Below are positions 13,535 to 20,504 of a stretch of 20,504 bases of DNA, in pieces. The stretch covers positions 1 to 20,504 of the forward strand of contig JAEDEU010000016.1 in assembly GCA_016293155.1 (NCBI GenBank), read 5' to 3'. The translations under genes were made by a program, and so were the position numbers. Below the pieces are notes generated by a model. The model was not told the DNA's origin and did not search any database. It saw nothing but the letters and a program-made list of their open reading frames with translations. This DNA is from Clostridiaceae bacterium. Its GTDB lineage: Bacteria > Bacillota > Clostridia > Oscillospirales > Butyricicoccaceae. How positions within the stretch are numbered: position 1 is the stretch's first letter; every line of letters starts with the position of its first letter.

Positions 13535-15046
13535 ATGAGTAACACAGAGTTTGTCCTGGAGATGAAAAACGTCGTTAAGATGTTTCCCGGCGTAAAGGCG
13601 CTGGACGGAGTCAATCTTCAGGTACGGCCGGGCAAGGTTCACGTCATCTGCGGCGAGAACGGCGCGGGCAAATCCACTCTGATGAAGGTCATCAACGGCA
13701 CCTATGTCGCGGATGAGGGAGAAATGTACTACAAAGGCGAAAAGATCGGTGCGCATACCGTAACAGACACCCTGAATATGGGCATCGCAATGATCTATCA
13801 GGAGCTGAATCCGGTTCTTGAGATGACGATTGCGGAGAACGTCTGGCTCGGCCGCGAGCCCCGGAAGGGAGCTTTTGTGGATTACGCAAAGATGTACAAG
13901 GATACCCAGGATCTGCTGGATCGGCTGGAAATCCCGTACAATGCGCATCAGAAAATGTATGAGCTGTCCATCGCAGGTCATCAGCTGGTCGAGATCACAA
14001 AGGCGATTTCGTGCAATGCATCGGTCATCATCATGGACGAACCATCGTCCGCAATCGGTGACGAGGAAATCGCAGTGCTGTTCAAGCAGATTTTCTCGCT
14101 GCGGGAGCAGGGCGTTGCAATCCTGTACATCACGCATAAGATGGACGAGATTTTCAAGATTGCCGATGAGATCACGATCATCCGAGACGGACAGTGGATT
14201 GAAACCGGACCGGCGAGTGATTACAACCCGGATAAGCTGGTCGCACGAATGGTAGGACGTGAGATCACGAACGTATTCCCGAAGGATACGACGGTTCCGA
14301 TCGGAGATGTCATCTTCGAGGTTAAGGATCTGACACAGGCAAAGGAGGACGGAGGACGCTTCCGCAATATCAGCTTCCAGCTTCGCGCTGGTGAGATTTT
14401 GGGCTTTGCCGGCTTGGTAGGCGCCGGACGAAGCGAGGTAATGCGGGCGATCTTTGGACTGGACCCGATTTCCTCCGGCTCGATTTATCTGAACGGCAAG
14501 GAGATTCGAAACAAGAACACGCGCGATGCAATCAACAACGGCATTGCGATGGTAAACGAGGACCGCAGACAGTATGGTTTGGTGCTTGGGAGAAGCATTC
14601 ACCATAACGTATCGCTGGTCAATCTGAATAAGTACACAAAGGGTCTGATCGACGACAAGGCGATTACATCCGATGTGGAGGAGATGCGCAAGCTGCTCCA
14701 GATCAAGATCGCAAACGAGGACGTTGAGGCAGGTACTCTGTCCGGCGGCAACCAGCAGAAGGTTGTACTGGCAAAGTGGCTGGTAGGCGACGTTCAGGTT
14801 ATGATTCTGGACGAGCCGACCCGCGGCATCGACGTCGGCGCAAAGTCGGAAATCCACAAGCTGATGACCAAGTTCGCCCGTCAGGGTATGGGCATCATCA
14901 TGATTTCGTCCGAGCTGCCGGAGGTACTGGGTATGTCCGACCGTGTCGTTGTCATGCAGGAGGGCATCATTCAGGGCGTGCTCGACCGCTCTGAGGCAAC
15001 GCAGGAAAGCATCATGAAACTTGCAACGAAGGGAGTAGCAAAGTAA
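13535..15046 (+). CDS. Sugar ABC importer ATP-binding protein (RbsA/MglA type, two ATPase domains)
   Basis: This 503-residue protein is a duplicated ATPase of the carbohydrate uptake CUT2 class that energises import at the inner face of the membrane. Domain 1 has Walker A GENGAGKST (40-48), a signature replaced by LSIAGHQLVEITKA, and Walker B IIMDEPSS (Asp168-Glu169). Domain 2 has the degenerate Walker A GLVGAGRSE (293-301), a full signature LSGGNQQK (402-409) and Walker B MILDEPTRGID (Asp426-Glu427). One competent and one degenerate site is normal for this class. The start is the ATG at 13535 after AAGGAGG. An in-frame ATG at 13469 would add residues that overlap the intercistronic hairpins. 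The stop codon overlaps the permease start (TAATG). The substrate is not determined. Confidence 0.95.
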   Translation: MSNTEFVLEMKNVVKMFPGVKALDGVNLQVRPGKVHVICGENGAGKSTLMKVINGTYVADEGEMYYKGEKIGAHTVTDTLNMGIAMIYQELNPVLEMTIAENVWLGREPRKGAFVDYAKMYKDTQDLLDRLEIPYNAHQKMYELSIAGHQLVEITKAISCNASVIIMDEPSSAIGDEEIAVLFKQIFSLREQGVAILYITHKMDEIFKIADEITIIRDGQWIETGPASDYNPDKLVARMVGREITNVFPKDTTVPIGDVIFEVKDLTQAKEDGGRFRNISFQLRAGEILGFAGLVGAGRSEVMRAIFGLDPISSGSIYLNGKEIRNKNTRDAINNGIAMVNEDRRQYGLVLGRSIHHNVSLVNLNKYTKGLIDDKAITSDVEEMRKLLQIKIANEDVEAGTLSGGNQQKVVLAKWLVGDVQVMILDEPTRGIDVGAKSEIHKLMTKFARQGMGIIMISSELPEVLGMSDRVVVMQEGIIQGVLDRSEATQESIMKLATKGVAK

Positions 15047-16014
15047 TGAGTAACGAAAAGAAAAAGTTTAATTTCGGCCAGTTCTATGGCAAGTTCGGCA
15101 TCTTAATCATCCTGGTCGCGCTCTTTGTGATTTCTGCGGTCGCAGTTCCGGGCTTCCTGAGCCGCTATAACCTGACCAGTATTCTTCAGGCAATCGCCTG
15201 CACCACGACCCTGGCACTCGGTGCAACGTTCGTCATCATCCTCGGTCACATCAACATCGCATACGGTTCTGAGCTGGCGTTTATCGGCTGTGCAGCCTGC
15301 ATCGTAGACGTAGCTACCGGTTCGGTTCTTCCGGCAATCGCAGTCGGTCTGATCCTCGGCATCGTATTCGGCGCACTGAACGGCTTTATCATCACCAAGT
15401 TTGCCATTCCGGCGTTCATCATGACCCTCGCACTGACCGAGGCGGCACGCGGCGGCGCAATCCTGATTACCAACGGCAAGACCATTTCCGGCATCAGCTC
15501 CGGCTTCGCAGCACTGGGTCAGAAGTCCATCGGCGGCGTGCTTCCGATCTCCGTTCTGATTCTGGCGATCTGCTTTGTTGTCTGCTACATCATCCTGAAC
15601 AAGACTCCGTTCGGACGTTACATCTACGCAGTCGGCGGCAACTCCAAGGCTGCTGAGGCTTCCGGTATCAACCCGAAGAGCATTGTATTCAAGGCATACC
15701 TGCTCGACGGCGTTCTGACCGGCGTTGCATCCCTGCTGCTGATGGGCCGTCTGAATTCCGGCGTACCGAGCGCAGGACTTACCTACGAGATGGACGCTAT
15801 CACCGCGGTTGTCGTAGGCGGCACCTCGATGGCAGGCGGTTCCGGCACTCTGGTCGGCACCATCTTCGGCGCAATCATCGTCGGTATCATCAACAACATC
15901 CAGACCCTGCTGGGCGTGAACTCCAACATCCAGCGCATCGTCAAGGGCGTTATCATCGTTGCAGCGGTTATTATCGACGTAGTAACCAAGAACTCTGCAA
16001 AGAAGTCCAGATAA
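15046..16014 (+). CDS. Sugar ABC importer permease (RbsC type)
   Basis: A 322-residue membrane subunit of the CUT2 family, with about eight to ten helices. Family marks are a hydrophobic first helix ending FLSRYNLTSILQ, LGATFVIILGHINIAYG, FAIPAFIMTLALTEAARG, and the cytoplasmic coupling segment PFGRYIYAVGGNSKAAEASG. The C-terminal glycine-rich stretch is VVVGGTSMAGGSGTLVGTIF. RbsC-type proteins normally read G-G-I-D-L-S in the third-helix region. Here it is GHINIAYG, so the pore may be tuned to an unusual ligand. Codon choice is very uniform (Ala mostly GCA/GCT, Ile ATC, Gly GGC), consistent with high expression. The start overlaps the ATPase stop by one base. Confidence 0.95.
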   Translation: MSNEKKKFNFGQFYGKFGILIILVALFVISAVAVPGFLSRYNLTSILQAIACTTTLALGATFVIILGHINIAYGSELAFIGCAACIVDVATGSVLPAIAVGLILGIVFGALNGFIITKFAIPAFIMTLALTEAARGGAILITNGKTISGISSGFAALGQKSIGGVLPISVLILAICFVVCYIILNKTPFGRYIYAVGGNSKAAEASGINPKSIVFKAYLLDGVLTGVASLLLMGRLNSGVPSAGLTYEMDAITAVVVGGTSMAGGSGTLVGTIFGAIIVGIINNIQTLLGVNSNIQRIVKGVIIVAAVIIDVVTKNSAKKSR

Positions 16015-16030
16015 TTCACTCAGACACGTG

Positions 16031-16050
16031 AGCAGACAGTAAGCTCTGCT
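16031..16050 (+). other. Stem-loop between permease and binding-protein genes
   Basis: AGCAGA, 8-nt loop, TCTGCT in the 79-nt gap. In many importer operons such structures raise the level of the binding-protein message over that of the permease. That role is inferred here. Confidence 0.45.
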
Positions 16051-16093
16051 TTCAGAAAAATATCCACCTATTAAAAACATTGGAGGGAAAAAC

Positions 16094-17086
16094 ATGAACA
16101 CTTGGAAGAAGATTGCAGCTACGGCTCTCGCAGGCATGATGTGTATGGCAGCTCTGGCAGGCTGCGGCGGCGGCTCCAGCTCCGGCTCCGGCGACAAGGC
16201 AGGCGGCGATGCGATCAAGATCGGCTTCGTCAACGAGGCAAACACCGACGTATTTGATATGAAGCGTATGGAGGCACTGCAGGCAGCAGTTGACGCTTCC
16301 GGCGGCAAGTACACCATGGAGTGCACCGACGCAAATCTGGACATCCAGAAGCAGATCGACCAGTCCAAGACCTTTATCGCAAAGAAAGTTGACGTACTGA
16401 TGGTTGTTCCGTGTGATTCCGAGGGCATCGTTCCGGCAATCAACGAGGCAAACAGCGCAGGCGTTCCGACCATCTGCTTCGGCATCAAGGCTGCATCCGG
16501 CGACTTTACCTACGTTGGCTCCGAGAGCTATGACGCCGGCTACATGCAGGGCGAGCTGATGGCTGAGAAGCTGCCGGAGAACGCAACCGTTATGTACCTG
16601 CTGGGCACTCAGGGTCTGATCCACACCACCGAGCGTGAGAGAGGCTTCGAGGCTGCACTGAAGGATAAGGGTCGCGATGATGTTGTGATCGCGGAAAAGC
16701 TCGAGGCAAAGTACGTGAAGGACGAGGCAATGCGTATCACCCAGACCTGGGTACAGTCCTACGGCGACGGCAAGGGCGGCGTAAAGTTTGACGCAATCGT
16801 TGCACAGAACGACCAGATGGCACTGGGCGCTGTTGAGGCACTCAAGACCGCAGGCATCCTGAAGGGCAACAACGAGATCATCATCACCGGCATCGACGGC
16901 ACTCCGGAAGGCGTACAGGCAGTACAGGATGGCTACATGCTGCAGACCGTCCTGCAGGACGCACCGGGTCAGGCAGAGGCAGGCCTGAAGGTCGTTGACA
17001 AGCTGGTAGCTGGCGAGAAGGCTGAGGACGAGATCGTACCGTTCCAGAACATCACTGCTGAGAACGCAGCTGATTTCGCTGAGTAA
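16094..17086 (+). CDS. Sugar ABC importer substrate-binding lipoprotein
   Basis: A 330-residue extracytoplasmic binding protein. It has a lipoprotein signal (basic NTWKK, hydrophobic core, lipobox L21-A-G-C24), a Gly/Ser tether, and then a type I periplasmic-binding fold from about residue 41. IKIGFVNEANTDVFDMKRME, KKVDVLMVVPCDSEGIVPAI, VPTICFGIK, AIVAQNDQMALGAVEAL and ITGIDGTPEGVQAV match the ribose/galactose-binding class (Peripla_BP_4). It captures the ligand outside and hands it to the permease. Codon use is the most biased in the window, as expected for the most abundant component. GGAGG lies 7-8 nt before the ATG. It is the third gene of the operon, followed by a very strong stem-loop. 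Confidence 0.96.
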   Translation: MNTWKKIAATALAGMMCMAALAGCGGGSSSGSGDKAGGDAIKIGFVNEANTDVFDMKRMEALQAAVDASGGKYTMECTDANLDIQKQIDQSKTFIAKKVDVLMVVPCDSEGIVPAINEANSAGVPTICFGIKAASGDFTYVGSESYDAGYMQGELMAEKLPENATVMYLLGTQGLIHTTERERGFEAALKDKGRDDVVIAEKLEAKYVKDEAMRITQTWVQSYGDGKGGVKFDAIVAQNDQMALGAVEALKTAGILKGNNEIIITGIDGTPEGVQAVQDGYMLQTVLQDAPGQAEAGLKVVDKLVAGEKAEDEIVPFQNITAENAADFAE

Positions 17087-17120
17087 TTCTCTGAACGCAA
17101 TTCTTTTGTAATAGACAGTT

Positions 17121-17152
17121 CGGCCCGCCGCGTCATGCGGCGCGGCGGGCCG
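17121..17152 (+). other. Very stable stem-loop after the binding-protein gene
   Basis: A 12-bp GC-only stem (CGGCCCGCCGCG, 17121-17132, with 17141-17152) and an 8-nt loop, followed by the palindromic CCGGATATCCGG and only TTTT. It is likely a 3'-end stabiliser or partial terminator that separates abundant transporter message from the downstream enzyme. Confidence 0.75.
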
Positions 17153-17185
17153 GATATCCGGTTTTAAGAGGGACTGTTTTTATAT

Positions 17186-17323
17186 GGAGGCTGTACCGGC
17201 ATGACGGAGCAGCGTCCTACCTGATATCGCGTACATACTCCATCCCCTCGACGGAGTATGAATACAACTTTTCCTCTTTTTTGCACTTGCCTGCCGTACT
17301 GGATTCCTACACGGTGCGGCAGG
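17186..17323 (+). other. Structured leader of the TIM-barrel gene with a possible 7-codon leader peptide
   Basis: Three further stem-loops fill the gap. 17186-17217: GGAgGCT with AGCgTCC plus an inner CCG/CGG. 17234-17260: CATACTCC with GGAGTATG. 17290-17323: CCTGCCGTACTG with CGGTGCGGCAGG, a 12-bp stem with two wobbles. A short frame, ATG at 17201 to TGA at 17224 (MTEQRPT), has GGAGG 10 nt ahead, and that SD lies in the first stem. No riboswitch class is recognised. Confidence 0.45.
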
Positions 17324-17375
17324 AGGAGTACAAAAATCTACACCAACATTATTGATTACCAGGGAGGTAACAAAC

Positions 17376-18341
17376 ATGAAATTATCCATTTGTACTGACG
17401 TATTCGGCAAGATTCCGTTTACCGAAATGCTGGACAAGGTAAAGGCTTACGGCATCGACGCAATCGAGATGACCGCAGGCGGCTGGGGCGGCTGCTGCTT
17501 TATCCCGTCCGCAGAGGAGCTCATCAACGATGAGGCAAAGCTCGCTGCATTCAAGGCTGAGATCGACAAGCGCGGCATGGAGATTTCCGCTCTGAACTGC
17601 TCCGGCAACCCGCTGATCGACACCCCGATGGGCAAGGCTCACAGCAAGACCATGCGTGATACCTTCGTTCTGGCTGGCAAGCTGGGCGTTAAGACCGTTG
17701 TCACCATGTCCGGTCTGCCGGCAGGCGCACCGGGCGATAAGACCCCGAACTGGTTCGTATCCACCATTTCATGGCCGGAGTACGACGGCTTCAACTACAT
17801 GGCTGAGGGCGTAAAGTATCAGTGGGAAGTTGCTGCTGAGTGGTGGAAGGAAACCTGCCGCATCGCAAAGGAGAACGGCGTTGAGAGAATCGCAATCGAG
17901 GAGTTCCCGGGCGCACTGGTTCACAATGTACGTACCTTCAACAAGCTGTGCGAGGTTGTCGGCGAGGATTCCGATGTTCTCGGTCTGAACCTTGACCCGT
18001 CCCACCTGATGATTCAGGGCGCTGAGCCGATCGCAGCTGCACGCGCACTGGGCGACAAGATCTACTATATGCACGGCAAGGATGCCCGCATCGAGCGCTA
18101 TAAGGCTGACGTTGACGGTCTGCTGGAGAACCTGCCGGTTGAGTGCAGCGCAGACCGCACCTGGAACTACGTTGCAGTCGGCTGCGGCAAGGATCTGCAA
18201 TGGTGGAAGGAGTTTTTCTCCGTTGCTCACATGATGGGATATGACGGCTATGTATCCCTCGAGATGGAAGACCTGACCATGACTGTTGAGGCTGGTTTGC
18301 AGACCTCTATCGACGCACTGAAGGCTACCATCAGCCAGTAA
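17376..18341 (+). CDS. Sugar phosphate isomerase/epimerase-like TIM-barrel enzyme (AP endonuclease 2 superfamily)
   Basis: A 321-residue xylose-isomerase-like TIM barrel. MKLSICTDVFGKIPFTEML is the first strand and helix, GIDAIEMTAGGWGG the second strand, and GMEISALNCSGNPL the third. Likely metal or catalytic residues lie in IAIEEFPGALVHN (Glu), LNLDPSHL (Asp and His), YMHGKDA (His) and YVSLEMED (Glu), all at the ends of strands, giving the E-D-H-E set expected for this superfamily. Members interconvert ketoses, epimerise sugars, dehydrate inosose or act on 3-keto sugars. Which applies is unknown. The start is the ATG at 17376, with GGGAGG 8 nt ahead. An in-frame upstream ATG at 17352 lacks an RBS. 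It closes the sugar operon and shares its highly adapted codon use, so it probably acts on the imported compound. Confidence 0.9.
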   Translation: MKLSICTDVFGKIPFTEMLDKVKAYGIDAIEMTAGGWGGCCFIPSAEELINDEAKLAAFKAEIDKRGMEISALNCSGNPLIDTPMGKAHSKTMRDTFVLAGKLGVKTVVTMSGLPAGAPGDKTPNWFVSTISWPEYDGFNYMAEGVKYQWEVAAEWWKETCRIAKENGVERIAIEEFPGALVHNVRTFNKLCEVVGEDSDVLGLNLDPSHLMIQGAEPIAAARALGDKIYYMHGKDARIERYKADVDGLLENLPVECSADRTWNYVAVGCGKDLQWWKEFFSVAHMMGYDGYVSLEMEDLTMTVEAGLQTSIDALKATISQ

Positions 18342-18384
18342 TCTGTAATTTCGTGCAGACCAAACCTTTTCCCTGTTCTGTTAG

Positions 18385-18420
18385 GAAGGCACCCGTGGCT
18401 CCGGCCCGGGTGCCTTCTGT
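18385..18420 (+). terminator. Terminator of the sugar operon
   Basis: An 11-bp perfect stem, GAAGGCACCCG with CGGGTGCCTTC (18385-18395 with 18407-18417), followed by TGTTTGT. It lies 43 nt after the stop codon of the TIM-barrel gene. Confidence 0.8.
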
Positions 18421-18794
18421 TTGTCTGGAGAGAATGACTTGTGCAGACATGGGAACGGGCCGGAGCAGATATTCAAAAAAAATTTACGCAGTCACAAAAA
18501 AGGACTGTACCTGTGGAGAAAAGTGTGTTACAATAGAGCCGACGGAATGGGGAAAATGCACAAGAATATGGGCGAAGAAAAGACAAAATATGTGCATAAT
18601 TTAACCATGAATACATGATTTTTTGAAAAAATATACAGTTTTGTCAGCAAGTGACGAGATTTTAGATGGTGACAGCAAGCAAAACGTGTTTTCTTATAAG
18701 AAATGCATAAATGGGTGGGATAAAACTAGTACGAATTGGACAAAAAAGATAAAATGTCATCATTCGATGTGGACAAAAGTGTCAAAAGCTATCA
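18421..18794. other. AT-rich gene-free stretch before the PTS regulator
   Basis: About 370 nt clearly richer in A and T than the surrounding coding DNA, with no supported gene. It holds a perfect 14-bp palindrome TTTCTTATAAGAAA (18690-18703), a T6/A6-type small hairpin near 18619, two GACAGCAAG/GTCAGCAAG boxes (about 18644 and 18671), and two partial repeats built on TGGACAAAA (18738 and 18770). A TACAAT -10-like box lies near 18529. These could be binding sites for the adjacent regulator. Confidence 0.5.
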
Positions 18795-18823
18795 TTGTTT
18801 TTCGCAAAAAATATCGGTAAAAT
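18795..18823 (+). promoter_or_regulatory. Promoter of the PTS regulator gene
   Basis: TTGTTT (18795-18800), 17-nt spacer, TAAAAT (18818-18823), 30 nt before the ATG. Confidence 0.6.
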
Positions 18824-18853
18824 AAAAGTAACAAAGGGGAGGGTAACACAAAA

Positions 18854-20504
18854 ATGTCAGTATCGTCCGGAGGCAGAAAGCGGCGTGCGGCACTTACGAC
18901 ACGCCAGAAGATGATTATTCAAATGCTGGTGCGCATGGCGTCTGAGCCGGTGACCGTGTCTGCGATTTCGGAAAAGCTGAATGTATCCTCCCGTACGGTT
19001 CTGCGTGAGATGCCTGTCATTGAGCGCTGGTTCCGCGACAATGATTTTCGCTTCGTGCGAAAGCCCGGTGTCGGTCTGATGATTGAGGAGGACAGCGAGC
19101 AGCTGGTGCTCATCCGGGAGCTGCTGGAGATGGAGGACATTGTTCCCAGCTTCAGCCGCCAGGAACGGCGCAGGCAGCTGCTGGGAGAGCTGCTCTCCGC
19201 AAAGGAACCGATCAAATCCTACGTGTTCACCTCGCGGTATCACATCTCCGAGGGCACGCTGTACGGCGATCTGGATGCGCTGGGCGCATGGCTGAAGGAC
19301 TATAAGATTACGATTTCCCGCAGACCGGGTGTCGGCATCTGTCTGGAGGGAAGCGAGGCCTCCTATCGTCAGGCGATTGCAAATGCGGCGTTTGAATTTA
19401 TTGATGAGAATAAGCTGCTCGGTCTGCTGTGCGGCAACGCCGGAATGCAGAATGAGGAGGATATTCGGGTTCAAAACCGGCTTCTGAGCTTTATTGATCC
19501 CAAGACGGTGGATTTCGTCGAGCAGGCGCTGAGCGAGAGCGAAAAGCAGCTGGGGATTCAGTATACCGACAGCGGCTATATGAGCCTGATTGTCCATTTG
19601 TCGCTGGCCATCCGCCGGCTGCAAAACGGAGAAAAGATCGAAATGCCTGCTCAGGATCTGGCGCGGCTGGAGCGGCTGCCGGAATATACCATGGCAGAGC
19701 ACATCGCAGAAAAGGTCGAGCGCCGGTTCTCGGTTGAGGTTCCGGCGGAGGAAGTCGGATACATCACCATGCATCTGTCCTCCGCGCGCATCTGGCCGCG
19801 CGCCTCCGGTTCCAGAAACCAGCTTCAGGCGCTGAACGTCCGGCAGATCGTCATGTCGATGGCGGGCGTGGTGGAGCAGATGGTCGGACTTCCGTTCCGC
19901 TCGTGCAGCGGGATGATTGATGATCTGGTCAGCCATATGGACACCATGATTAGCCGGCTTTCCATGAACCTGCGCATTGAAAATTCCAAGACCGATTCGG
20001 TTCGGCAGAATTATCCGGAGATTTACGCTGCGGTGGAAACCGCGTGTGAGATGCTGCGGGAGCTGCTCCAGCTGGAGAATATCCCGGAGGCGGAGATCGG
20101 ATATGTCGCAATGCACTTTGCGGCGGCAGCGGAAAAGCTGCAAACCGCGGAACAGCGGATTACAGTCGTGGTCGTTTGTCCGACCGGTATGGGTACCTCG
20201 AAAATGCTGGCCGCAAATTTGATGCGGTCGTTCCATAATATTGAAATTCGCAAAATCGTCTCAGCATTTAATATTGAACCGTCAAAGCTGAGAGAGGAAG
20301 GCGTCGATTTGATTCTTTCCACGGTGACGCTGCATACGGATTTCCCGTATCTGTGCGTCAGCCCGATCCTCCAGGCGCAGGATAAGCTGCTGCTGCAAAA
20401 CGAGATCGAGGCAATCAACCGTCGGCGCATCCGCAAGAAAACCGTCGGCATCCGTCAGGTTCCGACACCGGATTTAGACTCCATCCTTCGCATCTCTCAA
20501 ATTG
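18854..20504 (+). CDS. MtlR/LicR-type PTS transcriptional regulator (PRD-containing), cut by the window end
   Basis: The frame is open for 550 codons to the window edge. Order of domains: DeoR/HTH_11-type helix-turn-helix (about 15-70, TVSAISEKLNVSSRTVLREM), a second Mga-like HTH (about 85-170, ISEGTLYGDLDALGAWL), PRD1 with His248 and His307, PRD2 with His361 and His421, and a GatB-type EIIB domain with VVVCPTGMGTSKML (Cys442). The EIIA-like end would lie beyond 20504. PTS phosphorylation of these His and Cys residues sets activity according to sugar flux and HPr state, and such proteins activate mannitol-type PTS operons. Start: ATG after GGGGAGGG at a 10-nt spacing. All phosphorylation residues look intact. 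The regulated PTS genes are presumably to the right, which is inference. Confidence 0.93.
   Translation, partial: MSVSSGGRKRRAALTTRQKMIIQMLVRMASEPVTVSAISEKLNVSSRTVLREMPVIERWFRDNDFRFVRKPGVGLMIEEDSEQLVLIRELLEMEDIVPSFSRQERRRQLLGELLSAKEPIKSYVFTSRYHISEGTLYGDLDALGAWLKDYKITISRRPGVGICLEGSEASYRQAIANAAFEFIDENKLLGLLCGNAGMQNEEDIRVQNRLLSFIDPKTVDFVEQALSESEKQLGIQYTDSGYMSLIVHLSLAIRRLQNGEKIEMPAQDLARLERLPEYTMAEHIAEKVERRFSVEVPAEEVGYITMHLSSARIWPRASGSRNQLQALNVRQIVMSMAGVVEQMVGLPFRSCSGMIDDLVSHMDTMISRLSMNLRIENSKTDSVRQNYPEIYAAVETACEMLRELLQLENIPEAEIGYVAMHFAAAAEKLQTAEQRITVVVVCPTGMGTSKMLAANLMRSFHNIEIRKIVSAFNIEPSKLREEGVDLILSTVTLHTDFPYLCVSPILQAQDKLLLQNEIEAINRRRIRKKTVGIRQVPTPDLDSILRISQI

Noticed and set aside
13430..14857. 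475-codon minus-strand open frame
   Set aside because: It mirrors the ABC ATPase, which has clear Walker motifs on the plus strand. Composition is that of an antisense shadow.
16018..16034. CACGTG-containing sequence between permease and binding protein as a fourth operator
   Set aside because: Only the central hexamer matches. The flanking half sites (GAGCA...TGCTC) are not conserved in symmetric form.
17180..17437. 85-codon minus-strand frame over the leader region
   Set aside because: It overlaps the start of the TIM-barrel gene and its RBS in antisense, and the apparent coding is a by-product of the hairpins.
18353..18820. Three small plus-strand frames between the sugar operon and the PTS regulator
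   Set aside because: The first two overlap each other and the third lies in AT-rich DNA. All lack an SD and show no ordered codon use.
18857..20236. 459-codon minus-strand open frame
   Set aside because: It is antisense to the PRD regulator and rich in His/Arg/Gln with no recognisable domain.

Overview
The window looks like chromosomal DNA from a spore-forming gut-type clostridium, probably of the Oscillospirales or Butyricicoccaceae. The reasons are a full-length SpoVT, Firmicutes-style AGGAGG ribosome binding sites and TTGACA/TATAAT promoters, a GC-rich coding bias, and a paired-hairpin intergenic repeat (841-893) of a type I associate with these genomes. The species assignment is inference. 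There is no phage, IS or CRISPR.

Layout. Positions 1-960: a small XRE regulator and a divergent 117-residue orphan protein share a promoter containing a tandem 25-bp-period operator, and the pair is bracketed by two related repeat hairpins. Positions 960-4128 (minus strand): a translationally coupled histidine phosphatase and ThiW (thiamine-precursor ECF S component), an orphan rfbA, and an AEC-type carrier, mostly as separate units. Positions 4214-7540 (minus strand): a compact envelope operon, transcribed in the order zinc-ribbon/YARHG protein, zinc-dependent cell-wall amidase, and a TMEM198-like membrane protein whose long Thr/Pro tail carries repeated T-x-x-[I/L] motifs. Then come a small membrane protein, divergent spoVT, and an initiator tRNA-fMet with its own promoter and terminator.

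Positions 9163-11861 hold a MATE exporter and a glycerate 2-kinase. Positions 11957-18420 form the accessory core: a LacI-family regulator preceded by three near-identical CACGTG-centred palindromes and two promoters, followed by a sugar ABC importer (RbsA-like ATPase, RbsC-like permease, lipoprotein binding protein) and a xylose-isomerase-like TIM-barrel enzyme. The gaps between these cistrons are rich in stem-loops. Codon use there (GCA/GCT for Ala, very uniform choices) suggests high expression. The likely job is uptake and first isomerisation or epimerisation of an unidentified sugar or sugar-like compound under LacI-type control.

The window ends inside a MtlR/LicR-type PTS regulator (18854 onward) with all four PRD histidines and an EIIB-like cysteine. 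Its target PTS operon probably lies beyond the right edge.
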